A stretch of DNA of 64,000 bases from an uncultured Flavobacteriales bacterium (GTDB lineage: Bacteria; Bacteroidota; Bacteroidia; Flavobacteriales_D; Crocinitomicaceae): positions 62,001-126,000 of the forward strand of contig CAJAVU010000057.1 in NCBI GenBank assembly GCA_903945495.1, given 5' to 3'. This document shows positions 38,744-47,622 of the stretch, piece after piece. The position numbers and the translations under genes were made by a program. The notes below the pieces were generated by a model that saw only the letters and a list, made by a program, of their open reading frames with translations, was not told the origin of the DNA and ran no database searches. The stretch's first letter is position 1. Each line of letters starts with the position of its first letter.

Positions 38744-39514
38744 TTAAAACCTCAAATGCTTCACTGTATTTCGATTGTTGATCAACTGTTTCAATGATTC
38801 AATACCGATTTTTAAGTGATTATCAACGAACTTAGAAGTAACGACGGTGTCGCTTTTTTCTGTTTTCACGCCTTCTGGAACCATCGGTTGATCTGAGACC
38901 AATAATAATGCGCCTGTAGGAATGTTATTCGCGAAACCTACTGTGAAGATGGTTGCTGTTTCCATGTCGATGGCCATTGCACGAACTTTCTGTAAATAGC
39001 CTTTAAACTCTTCGTCGTGCTCCCAAACGCGACGATTGGTGGTGTAAACCGTTCCAGTCCAATAATCTTCGTTAAAATCGCGAATTGTCGTTGAAATCGC
39101 TTTTTGTAGGGCGAAAGCGGGTAGAGCAGGAACTTCTGGTGGAAAATAATCGTTGCTGGTTCCTTCACCGCGAATGGCTGCAATTGGTAAAACTAAATCA
39201 CCAACTTCGTTTTTACGTTTTAATCCGCCACATTTCCCTAAAAACAAGACCGCTTTTGGTTTAATGGCTGAAAGCAAATCCATACAAGTCGCTGCAGAAG
39301 CACTTCCCATTCCAAAGTTGATGATGGAAATTCCATTTGCCGTTGCGCATTGCATTGGACGACCTTTTCCAACGATATCAACACCGTGCATTTCTGCAAA
39401 TTTATCTACGTAATTGTGGAAGTTGCACAACAAAATGTACTCACCGAAATTTTCTAACTCTTCACCTGTGTAACGTGGTAACCAGTTTTCTACTATATCT
39501 TTTTTTGTTTTCAT
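38744..39514 (-). CDS. AMP nucleosidase
   Basis: MKTKKDIVENWLPRYTGEELENFGEYILLCNFHNYVDKFA...GKCGGLKRKNEVGDLVLPIAAIRGEGTSNDYFPPEVPALP...AIDMETATIFTVGFANNIPTGALLLVSDQPM. Confidence 0.88.
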   Translation of the reverse strand: MKTKKDIVENWLPRYTGEELENFGEYILLCNFHNYVDKFAEMHGVDIVGKGRPMQCATANGISIINFGMGSASAATCMDLLSAIKPKAVLFLGKCGGLKRKNEVGDLVLPIAAIRGEGTSNDYFPPEVPALPAFALQKAISTTIRDFNEDYWTGTVYTTNRRVWEHDEEFKGYLQKVRAMAIDMETATIFTVGFANNIPTGALLLVSDQPMVPEGVKTEKSDTVVTSKFVDNHLKIGIESLKQLINNRNTVKHLRF

Positions 39515-39523
39515 AATCGCATT

Positions 39524-40132
39524 TTAGTGGTCCTGAGCATATCCGACTGGAACTTTTTCTCCAGCGCGAATAGGAACTGTTAAGGTGTTCTCTGCCGGGG
39601 GAATTGGACAAGAGTACCTATGCGAATATACACAATATGGATTATAAACTGTGTTAAAATCAACAATAACTTCAGGATTTGTTGTTTTCTTAAAGTCTAG
39701 ATAACGTCCGCCACCATAGGTTTCATTGCTGTTTGTTGCATCGCGAAAGGGGATGAACAAGTAATCTTTGTATTCTTTTTTGCGACGTAAAGCCATATTT
39801 TGATAAACGAACAACTTACATGCTTTTCCTTCTAATGAAAACTCAATAAATCCGAACTGACGATAAATTGGTTTGCGTGCAGTTGACGTTGGCATTTCGA
39901 ATTTCTTCCCGACTTCTTTTGTGAATTTTGCCTGAATGCGAAAGTTTGAATCAACTTTAAAAAATTGCAATCCTTCAAACGACTTTTGTTCTTCAGCGTC
40001 GAGAATATGTGAGCTTGAATCGATCATTTCACCCATGCGCACAATACGTAATTCAATCAATGAATCTTCATACGATTGAGCGGTATAATAATTTATGTAA
40101 AATAATGATAATAATATAGTTAGGTATCTCAT
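39524..40132 (-). CDS. DUF1684 domain-containing protein
   Basis: FRDATNSNETYGGGRYLDF...VIVDFNTVYNPYCVYSHRYSCPIPPAENTLTVPIRAGEK. Confidence 0.8.
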   Translation of the reverse strand: MRYLTILLSLFYINYYTAQSYEDSLIELRIVRMGEMIDSSSHILDAEEQKSFEGLQFFKVDSNFRIQAKFTKEVGKKFEMPTSTARKPIYRQFGFIEFSLEGKACKLFVYQNMALRRKKEYKDYLFIPFRDATNSNETYGGGRYLDFKKTTNPEVIVDFNTVYNPYCVYSHRYSCPIPPAENTLTVPIRAGEKVPVGYAQDH

Positions 40133-40788
40133 CTTGAACCAAAAATTGAACTACCAACACGCACCATTGTACTGCCTTCAAGCAAAGCAATTTTATAATC
40201 ACCACTCATGCCCATGGAAATTTCTTTGAAGGATTCTTGTTCTGCAAAATAGCCACTTTTAAGTCCGTCGAAAAGTGATTTTAAGAAATGAAATTCATCG
40301 TGGATTTTGTTTTGATCTTCCGTTAAAGAAGCCATTCCCATCACACCAACGATTTCAATGTTTTTCATTTCAGCGTATTCTTGCATATTCAATAATTCAA
40401 CTGCTTCGCTTAACGATAATCCGAATTTTGTTTCTTCTTCCGCAATGTGGAATTGCAATAAACACTTGATAACACGGTTATTTTTCTCTCCTTGTTTATT
40501 GATCTCTTGCAATAATTTGATACTGTCAACAGAATGAATTAAATGAACGAAAGGCGCAATGTACTTGACTTTGTTGCTTTGTAAATGCCCAATCATGTGC
40601 CAATGAATGTCTTTCGGTAAAGCTTCATATTTCAGTTCCATTTCCTGAACTTTATTCTCTCCAAAATGACGTTGTCCAGCATTGTACGCTTCTAACAATG
40701 CACTGACTGGTTTCGTTTTAGAAACTGCAATCAAGGTCGCATCTTCTGTAATTGTCGCTAAAACAGCCTTTAATTGATCCTCAATCAT
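40129..40788 (-). CDS. YggS/PROSC family pyridoxal phosphate-binding protein
   Basis: TLIAVSKTKPVSALLEAYNAGQRHFGENKVQEM...IHWHMIGHLQSNKVKYIAPFVHLIHSVDS...MGMSGDYKIALLEGSTMVRVGSSIFG. Confidence 0.93.
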   Translation of the reverse strand: MIEDQLKAVLATITEDATLIAVSKTKPVSALLEAYNAGQRHFGENKVQEMELKYEALPKDIHWHMIGHLQSNKVKYIAPFVHLIHSVDSIKLLQEINKQGEKNNRVIKCLLQFHIAEEETKFGLSLSEAVELLNMQEYAEMKNIEIVGVMGMASLTEDQNKIHDEFHFLKSLFDGLKSGYFAEQESFKEISMGMSGDYKIALLEGSTMVRVGSSIFGSR

Positions 40789-42023
40789 TATTCGTTGATA
40801 TTGTAAATTGTTAATCCACTGCGCATTTTAGGTTCAACCCACGTTGATTTTGGGGGCATAATTAATTGAGCATCAGCTACTTTTTTAACTTGATCCATTG
40901 AGGCAGGATACAAAACAAAGCCAACTTTGAATTTTCCTTTGACAATCTTATCTTCAAAGGATTCAATAGTTTCTGCACCACTTATAAATTCGATGTTTTC
41001 ATCCGTTTTAAGATCGTAAATCCCAAGAATTGGTGTAAGGACTGCTTGAGTAAGAATTTCAGCGTCTAAACACCTAACAGGATGGTTTTCATCGATAATG
41101 CTCGGTTTACAATTCAATTCAAACCATTTTCCTTCTAAACACATGGTCATTTGGTGTTCGTGACTTGGTTTAGATGAACCAATTAATGTAGAAATCACAA
41201 ATGAATCTTCTAATTTTTGAAGGAATTCTTCTTTCGTCAAGTTATTCAGGGTTTTAACTAAACGGTTGAATTCTAGTATTTTTAATCTGTTTTCGTCAAT
41301 AAAATAGGCCAAGAAATAATCTTCATTGGGGAATTGAGAAGTTCCTTGGCTTTGACGGTGTTTTTTCAATCCAGCAGACGAAGCAGAACGGTGATGACCA
41401 TCAGCAATATAGGCTGCAGGCAATTTTTCAAAGGCTTTGATCATAGAAGCTGAATCTTGTACTGTTAAAACCCATAACTCATGCTTGATACGATCGGTTG
41501 TTGTGAATTCATATTCCGGTCGAGCAGCCGTATATTTCATCAATAAATCGTCAATTGCTTGTTCGTGAGGATAGGATAGAAGCACTGGTTCTGCGTTGTA
41601 GCCAACGATATCCAAGTAATTCGTAAACATTGCTTCACGCGACGTCAAAGTTGCTTCGTGTTTCTTAATAAAATCGTCTTCGTATTCTTGAACGCTTGCA
41701 CCTGCTACAATTCCAGTGAATTCGTGTCCATCTTTTGTTTGACGATAAACGTACAAATGTGCTTCTTGATCTTTAATCAAAATGCCTTCTTCAATGAATT
41801 CAGCGTATTTTTCACTCACCAAATTGAAACGCTCAACTGAATTGGGTTTCGTTTTCACGGTTGTACCAAATTCTGGATTGATAATGCGCAAGAAAGTGAA
41901 TGGATTGTCTTCCAATTTCGCCTTTAATACATTCTTTTTGTATGAATAATAGGGACGCGTAGCAACAAGATGTACTTTGTCGCGAACTGGTCTCAGCGCT
42001 TTGAAGGGTGCAATTTTAGTCAT
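40788..42023 (-). CDS. DUF1015 family protein
   Basis: APFKALRPVRDKVHLVATRPYYSY...HLYVYRQTKDGHEFTGIV...YIADGHHRSASSAGL. Confidence 0.9.
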   Translation of the reverse strand: MTKIAPFKALRPVRDKVHLVATRPYYSYKKNVLKAKLEDNPFTFLRIINPEFGTTVKTKPNSVERFNLVSEKYAEFIEEGILIKDQEAHLYVYRQTKDGHEFTGIVAGASVQEYEDDFIKKHEATLTSREAMFTNYLDIVGYNAEPVLLSYPHEQAIDDLLMKYTAARPEYEFTTTDRIKHELWVLTVQDSASMIKAFEKLPAAYIADGHHRSASSAGLKKHRQSQGTSQFPNEDYFLAYFIDENRLKILEFNRLVKTLNNLTKEEFLQKLEDSFVISTLIGSSKPSHEHQMTMCLEGKWFELNCKPSIIDENHPVRCLDAEILTQAVLTPILGIYDLKTDENIEFISGAETIESFEDKIVKGKFKVGFVLYPASMDQVKKVADAQLIMPPKSTWVEPKMRSGLTIYNINE

Positions 42024-42038
42024 GGTCTTTACATACGA

Positions 42039-42075
42039 AACCCTGTAGTCGAGGCTATCCTCATGCTACAGGGTT
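42039..42075. terminator. Nested hairpin between DUF1015 gene and serA (possible serA terminator)
   Basis: AACCCTGTAG ... GAGG-CTAT-CCTC ... CTACAGGGTT; no strong T tract. Confidence 0.5.
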
Positions 42076-42085
42076 GAATTAGTTT

Positions 42086-43045
42086 TTAGTTTTTTACAGC
42101 GAACTGCCCGATAATCAAGCTTGCTAGTTCTTCACCGATACGATCTTGTGCTTCCAATGTTGCTGCTCCAATGTGCGGAGTACAAGCAATTGCACTATGA
42201 TTCAATAAGTCTTTACGTGGATTTGGTTCGTTTTCAAATACGTCCAACGCGATAGCTGCAACTTGTCCAGATGATAATGCTTCCAATAAATCATCTTCAT
42301 TGATCACACCACCACGTGCTGCATTTGCAATTCGAACACCTTTTTTCATCATAGCGAACTCTTTTGCTGCGATTACAGCACTTCCGTCAGCTTGTTTAGG
42401 AACGTGAATTGAAATATAGTCTAGTTGACCTAAAACACTGTGTAAATCATTACTTGGTGTAATTGAGATGTTTGCCTCATGACCATTTCCAATTGGAACA
42501 TTGATGTTTACTGGATTTCCAGTGCGATCAACGGCTACAACATTCATTCCGCAACCTAAAGCATATGAAGCTAGACTTTGACCAATTCGACCAAAACCGA
42601 TGATTCCAAGTGTTTTTCCTCTCAATTCAACACCTTTTGCGTATTTTTTCTTTAATGCAGAAAAATCTCCCGTTTCCATGTTTTTGTAAGAATCGTGTAA
42701 GCCTCTTGAAATGGCAAACAAATGTCCCATTACCAATTCTGCCACTGATTGAGAAGAAGAAGCAGGAGTATTAATCACTGTAATTCCTTTTTCACGAGCG
42801 TAAGCAACATCGATATTATCCATACCAACACCGCCACGACCAATTAATTTCAAATTTGGACAAGCGTCAATCACTTCTTTGCGAACTGTTGTTGCACTGC
42901 GAACCAAAATCATTTCGATCCCTTGTTCATTCACTGCATTTGCTAATTCCTCTTGAGCTACTTTATCAGTAATTACTGTAAAACCAGCCTCTTCAAGTAA
43001 TTGTTTTCCTAAGTCGGAAATTCCGTCGTTTGCTAATATTTTCAT
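42086..43045 (-). CDS. serA: D-3-phosphoglycerate dehydrogenase
   Basis: LVRSATTVRKEVIDACPNLKLIGRGGVGMDNIDVAYAREKGITVINTPASSSQSVAELVMGHL...GKTLGIIGFGRIGQSLA...NAARGGVINEDDLLEAL. Confidence 0.93.
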   Translation of the reverse strand: MKILANDGISDLGKQLLEEAGFTVITDKVAQEELANAVNEQGIEMILVRSATTVRKEVIDACPNLKLIGRGGVGMDNIDVAYAREKGITVINTPASSSQSVAELVMGHLFAISRGLHDSYKNMETGDFSALKKKYAKGVELRGKTLGIIGFGRIGQSLASYALGCGMNVVAVDRTGNPVNINVPIGNGHEANISITPSNDLHSVLGQLDYISIHVPKQADGSAVIAAKEFAMMKKGVRIANAARGGVINEDDLLEALSSGQVAAIALDVFENEPNPRKDLLNHSAIACTPHIGAATLEAQDRIGEELASLIIGQFAVKN

Positions 43046-43074
43046 TCCTTAATTATTCGGGATTCTTAATTCAA

Positions 43075-44142
43075 TTAACCGTTTGTACGAGTGAACTCTT
43101 TCAATACGTCAACCAATACTTGTACGCTTTCCAATGGCAACGCGTTGTACATTGATGCACGGTAACCACCAGTTGAACGGTGTCCAGGTAAACCAACGAT
43201 TCCTGCATCTTTCCACAGTTTATCGAATGCTTCTTGATGCGCCTCATTCGTTAATGTAAACGTTACGTTCATGTTTGAGCGATCTTCTTTTGCAACTGTA
43301 GCGTTGAAAAGAGGATTTGCATCTAATTCATTGTATAACAAGTTTCCTTTTGCGATGTTTTTCGCTTCCATTGCTTTCACTCCGCCATTTGCGATTAAAT
43401 TGCGTAAGTTCAACATAGCAACGTAAACAGAGAAAACAGGAGGTGTATTCAACATTGATTCTTTTTCAACTTGTTGTTTCAAGTCCATATAAGTTGGCAT
43501 GAACGGCGATGTTGATTTTCCTAAAATTTCATCTTTCACGATATACAAAGTTGCACCTGCTGGACCAAGATTTTTTTGCGCTCCTGCGTAAATCATATCG
43601 AAGTCAGCAACATTGATTTCTTTTGAGAAAATATCAGAAGACATATCACAAACCAATGGCAAATCTGTTTTTGGGAAATTATGGAATTGTGTTCCGTAGA
43701 TTGTATTGTTAGAAGTGAAGTGAATATAATCCACGTCCGTTGGAACAACAAAATCTTTAGGGATGTATGAGAATTTTTTGTCTTCAGAAGAAGCAAAGAC
43801 ATTCACATCAACTCCAACTTTTTTCGCTTCTTTGATTGCTCCAGAAGCCCAAGTTCCTGTATTGATGTAACCTGCTTTTTTCGTGTCGCGCATCATGTTC
43901 AATGCAGCGATTGTAAATCCAAGTGTTGCACCACCTTGTAAATAAACGACAGAATAACCTGCTGGTACGTTGAGTGCTTTTTTTACTAGATCACACGCCT
44001 CGTCCATAACTGCAACGAAATCTTTGTGACGGTGAGAAACTTCTAGGATAGAAAGACCATTAAAATCTAAGACAGCATCAGCTGCTTGTTTGAAAACTTC
44101 TTGTGGTAAAATACAAGGACCTGCTCCGAAATTGTGTTTCAT
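43075..44142 (-). CDS. serC: Phosphoserine aminotransferase
   Basis: MKHNFGAGPCILPQEVFKQA...ILEVSHRHKDFVAVMDEA...VVYLQGGATLGF...MIYAGAQKNLGPAGATLYIV...GLPGHRSTGGYRASMYNALP. Confidence 0.96.
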   Translation of the reverse strand: MKHNFGAGPCILPQEVFKQAADAVLDFNGLSILEVSHRHKDFVAVMDEACDLVKKALNVPAGYSVVYLQGGATLGFTIAALNMMRDTKKAGYINTGTWASGAIKEAKKVGVDVNVFASSEDKKFSYIPKDFVVPTDVDYIHFTSNNTIYGTQFHNFPKTDLPLVCDMSSDIFSKEINVADFDMIYAGAQKNLGPAGATLYIVKDEILGKSTSPFMPTYMDLKQQVEKESMLNTPPVFSVYVAMLNLRNLIANGGVKAMEAKNIAKGNLLYNELDANPLFNATVAKEDRSNMNVTFTLTNEAHQEAFDKLWKDAGIVGLPGHRSTGGYRASMYNALPLESVQVLVDVLKEFTRTNG

Positions 44143-44242
44143 GTTTGCTATTGTTTATCGTCGTTTAAAATACTTTACAAATGTGAAAAAAATAAAAGAT
44201 TTAATGATAGAAAAGATGCTTCTTTTTTACAAAAAATCGGTT

Positions 44243-44270
44243 AAAAAAAAACCCCGAATTATCGGGGTTT
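44243..44270 (-). terminator. Terminator downstream of bTHX gene
   Basis: AAACCCCGA-ATTA-TCGGGGTTT with a T run on the minus strand. Confidence 0.9.
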
Positions 44271-44275
44271 AAAAT

Positions 44276-44524
44276 TTATTCTTCAGACTTCTTAGTCGTT
44301 TTTTTCGCGGTTGTTGCTTTTTTCACTGCTGGTTTTTTCTCAGCGGCTACTTTCGGAGCTGCAGCTTTTTTCGCTACTGTTTTTTTCTCTGCCGGTGCTT
44401 CCGCTTTAACAGTTGCTTTTTTTACAGATGGTTTAACAGTTGCTGTTGTTTTTCTTTTACGTGTGTTCCCGTAAGAACCCATCGCTCTTTTTCCTTTCGC
44501 TGTTTTTTTATCTCCTCTTCCCAT
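44276..44524 (-). CDS. 30S ribosomal protein THX-like with Lys/Ala-rich C-terminal tail
   Basis: MGRGDKKTAKGKRAMGSYGNTRKRKT matches bTHX pattern; then about 55 aa of K/A/P/E-rich sequence. Confidence 0.8.
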   Translation of the reverse strand: MGRGDKKTAKGKRAMGSYGNTRKRKTTATVKPSVKKATVKAEAPAEKKTVAKKAAAPKVAAEKKPAVKKATTAKKTTKKSEE

Positions 44525-44572
44525 AATAGTCTAATTTTTTTAAAAGTAACCTTGATCGTCAGGCAAATATAA

Positions 44573-45259
44573 TTATTCTTTTTTAAATAAACGACGTCTA
44601 ATTTCATCTTCTAGTTCTTGTCCGCCACGCAAGATTTTTCGACACCATTTTAACTTCAATTTTGTTTGCTCTTCAGCGTTTAATTTCCAATCGATTGAAC
44701 TATTTTCCAAACGCTCACGAATAACGTTTAAGGTAATTGCAGCCGAAACTGAAATATTGAAACTTTCAGTAAAACCATACATTGGGATTTTCACGAATTC
44801 ATCGGCAAGTTCCATAATCTCTGGAGAAATTCCTCGTCGTTCAGTACCAAAAACAAAGGCCATTGGACTATCAAGATTCAAATCATTGATTGTAACATCG
44901 TTTGTATGCGGTGTTGTGGCAATAATGCGAAAGCCTTTTTCTTTCAGATTTTTAATACAATCGATTTCTGGTTCTGGTCCTCGGTCGTAATTGTACATAT
45001 CAACCCATCTTCCAGCACCTAAGGCAATATCGCGTTGAACTTTGTATTGATTGTCTTTTTCGATTACATGTAAATTCTGTATGCCAAAGCAATCACACGA
45101 ACGTAAAACTGCAGAAGCATTGTGTTCTTGAAACACATTTTCGAGTGCAACGGTTATATAATTCGTACGGTCAGCCGCTATACGGTCAAACATTTCACGT
45201 TTACTAGGAGTAATAATGTCGTATAATTCCGCTAAAACGGCTAAATCTTCAGAATGCAT
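44573..45259 (-). CDS. SPOUT (TrmH/SpoU) family RNA methyltransferase
   Basis: ITVALENVFQEHNASAVLRSCDCFGIQNLHVIE...MAFVFGTERRGISPEIMELADEFVKIPMYGFTESFNISVSAAI. Confidence 0.92.
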   Translation of the reverse strand: MHSEDLAVLAELYDIITPSKREMFDRIAADRTNYITVALENVFQEHNASAVLRSCDCFGIQNLHVIEKDNQYKVQRDIALGAGRWVDMYNYDRGPEPEIDCIKNLKEKGFRIIATTPHTNDVTINDLNLDSPMAFVFGTERRGISPEIMELADEFVKIPMYGFTESFNISVSAAITLNVIRERLENSSIDWKLNAEEQTKLKLKWCRKILRGGQELEDEIRRRLFKKE

Positions 45260-45332
45260 GGCGCAAAAGTAGGAAATATAAAATGCATTTTAATTAGCAA
45301 ATTCAAATAGGTAGTTGAACTATAGAAACAAA

Positions 45333-45362
45333 AAAAAGGAGAACCTTCCGATTCTCCTTTTT
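45333..45362 (-). terminator. Terminator downstream of HU gene
   Basis: AAAGGAGAA ... TTCTCCTTT with A/T tracts. Confidence 0.85.
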
Positions 45363-45383
45363 AATTTCTTTACAGAAAGTGGA

Positions 45384-45656
45384 TTAGTTAACTTTTCCAG
45401 AAAGTTCAGCACCAGCTTTGAAACGTACAACGTTTTTAGCAGCGATTTTGATTTCTTTTCCAGTTTGTGGGTTACGTCCAGTTCTTGCAGCACGGCTAGA
45501 AACAGAGAAAGATCCGAATCCTACTAAAGAAATTCTATCTCCTGCTTTCAATGCAGTTGCAGTTGCGTTAACAAATCCGTCCAATGCTTTTTTAGCATCT
45601 GCTTTAGACAATCCAGCCTCAGATGCGATAGCATCGATCAATTCTGCTTTGTTCAT
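45384..45656 (-). CDS. HU family DNA-binding protein
   Basis: MNKAELIDAIASEAGLSKADAKKALDGFVNATATALKAGDRISLVGFGSFSVSSRAARTGRNPQTGKEIKIAAKNVVRFKAGAEL. Confidence 0.96.
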   Translation of the reverse strand: MNKAELIDAIASEAGLSKADAKKALDGFVNATATALKAGDRISLVGFGSFSVSSRAARTGRNPQTGKEIKIAAKNVVRFKAGAELSGKVN

Positions 45657-45871
45657 AGTTTTGGTTTTTTAGAATGTTTGTAATTAATTATCGAAACAAA
45701 TATATCTGAATATCCAAGCCACACAAGCATTTTGGCAAAAAAAAGTGCTTTTTTGTTGAAAAAAGTGGTGTTTTGTTGATAACCAAGGCAAAAAAGCCCG
45801 TTTTTTGGGGTTATTTCGACCAATAATGTGTTTTTATCGTTGAAGAAAATGGTGAGTTAAAGCCTTAAAGA

Positions 45872-46180
45872 TTAGGTGTTGGAGTGGGATTGTGGGAGGA
45901 AATTGGTCAATACGCTTATATCGTTCAATTTCAAACTTACCATATATTGATTATGGATAAAATGAAAATCAAGCAAATTCGCATCCTTGAGTTTTGAAAT
46001 GTGATCATGAACCGTAACAGGTGAGAGTTTCACAATTGATGCAATTTCCTTTTGCATAATGCATTGATGATTTAATAAGTGTTCAATGATGGTTATTCTT
46101 GCTGGATGAGCAAGTGCTCTCGCAATAGTTGCAAGTTGAATGGTATGTTGGTTAAATTGAGAAGTTTTTGACGCTCCCAT
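45872..46180 (-). CDS. ArsR-type winged-helix transcriptional regulator
   Basis: IARALAHPARITIIEHLLNHQCIMQKEIASIVKLSPVTVHDHISKLKDANLLDFHFIHNQYMVSLK. Confidence 0.88.
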   Translation of the reverse strand: MGASKTSQFNQHTIQLATIARALAHPARITIIEHLLNHQCIMQKEIASIVKLSPVTVHDHISKLKDANLLDFHFIHNQYMVSLKLNDISVLTNFLPQSHSNT

Positions 46181-46262
46181 AAAATGTAGGTTTTAATGAA
46201 TACTATTATTAAGTTATGAGGAATTATCATTTAAAACAAAAAATTCTGGCAAAAATATTTTT

Positions 46263-46656
46263 GGAAATTCGCGAATTAGCAAATTCGCAATATTACGAAT
46301 GGGATATAATGTTTTTAGGAAATTATCTGCTATGCTGGCTATGCCCGTCACAATATTACGAATAGGTTATAAAAATGATTTTGGAAATTGACTAAGTACA
46401 TCCGATAATATTCTTATGAAATTCGCCAATTCGCAATGTTACGAAAGGGATATCTTTAACTTAGGAAATTCTTTAATTGCACTCGGGGCTGACGCCTTGT
46501 TGATAAATTTAAGAACGAGATTAAAGTGATTTGGGAAATTCGCGAATTAGCAAATTCGCAATATTACGAATGGGTTACTGAAAGATATAGGAAATTCACG
46601 AATTATCTGCCGCAGCGGACGGTGCCTAAACCAAATACAATATTATGAATAGATAG
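46263..46656. repeat. Six-unit intergenic satellite with GGAAATT...CAATATTACGAATRGG units
   Basis: Identical 41-mers at 46263-46303 and 46534-46574; degenerate units at about 46318, 46383, 46462 and 46590. Confidence 0.85.
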
Positions 46657-46662
46657 AACTTG

Positions 46663-47622
46663 CTAAACCAACTTCCACTCCTCAATTTTATTCCCAGCCA
46701 AGAACTCCTTGTAATTCATTCGTCGTTTACCTTCAGGTTGCAACTCACTTACCAATAAATAGCAATCGCCACATGGAAATAAAATTCCTTCTTTGGTTTC
46801 TTTTAAGGTTGTCGCATCAGATATGGTAAAATCAGTTTTGATTGCTGAGAAAACTTTGAACGTTTTGGTTTCGTTCTTGGTGCTATTTGTCAAAGTGGTC
46901 CAAGCAGCTGGATAGGGCGAAAGTCCTCTTACAAAATTATGAACGGTGGCAACGGATTGCTTCCAATCGATTTCACATGTCGGTTTAAAAATCTTAGGCG
47001 CACTTTTCAATTCTCCTTCGGCCAATTCTAATTGATCAATTCCAACAGCTGTTCCATCCATGATTTTTTGCACGGTTGACGCGCTAACTTGCGCTCCAAG
47101 TTCCATTAATCGATCGTGCAATTCACCAACAGATTCATTTTCGCCGATGGTTACATAAGATCGCTCAATGACTTTTCCCGTGTCTATTTCCTTTTCGATG
47201 AAGAAGGTTGTTACACCTGTTTGTGCTTCACCATTCATAACTGCCCAGTTAATTGGAGCCGCACCACGATAGTTTGGAAGAATAGAAGCATGTAAGTTAA
47301 TCGTTCCCTTTGGAGGCATTGCCCAAACAACTTCAGGAAGCATGCGGAATGCAACCACAACAAATAAGTCCGCTTTCAGATCCGATAATTCTTGGATGAA
47401 CGCTTCGTCTTTTAAATTCGTCGGTTGAAGGATATTCAATTCTTTTTCAACGGCATATATTTTTACTGCACTTTCATTCATTTGTTGTCCACGTCCTGCT
47501 GGTTTGTCAGGAGCGGTGATAACACCAACCACATTAAATGCTTGTTGAATCAATTCATCTAAAATGCGAACGGCAAAATCTGGCGTTCCCATAAAAACGA
47601 TACGAAAGTCTTGTTTATTCAT
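46663..47622 (-). CDS. fmt: Methionyl-tRNA formyltransferase
   Basis: RIVFMGTPDFAVRILDEL...VITAPDKPAGRGQ...GTINLHASILPNYRGAAPINWAVMNGEAQTGVTTFFIEKEIDTGKVI. ATG 47622 overlaps the upstream stop (TAATG). Confidence 0.96.
   Translation of the reverse strand: MNKQDFRIVFMGTPDFAVRILDELIQQAFNVVGVITAPDKPAGRGQQMNESAVKIYAVEKELNILQPTNLKDEAFIQELSDLKADLFVVVAFRMLPEVVWAMPPKGTINLHASILPNYRGAAPINWAVMNGEAQTGVTTFFIEKEIDTGKVIERSYVTIGENESVGELHDRLMELGAQVSASTVQKIMDGTAVGIDQLELAEGELKSAPKIFKPTCEIDWKQSVATVHNFVRGLSPYPAAWTTLTNSTKNETKTFKVFSAIKTDFTISDATTLKETKEGILFPCGDCYLLVSELQPEGKRRMNYKEFLAGNKIEEWKLV

Noticed and set aside
44090-44272. 60-aa plus-strand ORF over the serC start and terminator
   Set aside because: It runs through the serC 5' region and the bTHX terminator hairpin; not credible as coding.
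16548-46656. Possible CRISPR arrays in the heptamer and 46.3-kb repeats
   Set aside because: Units are 7 bp or irregular 55-79-bp repeats, without uniform direct repeats and unique spacers, and no cas genes are present.
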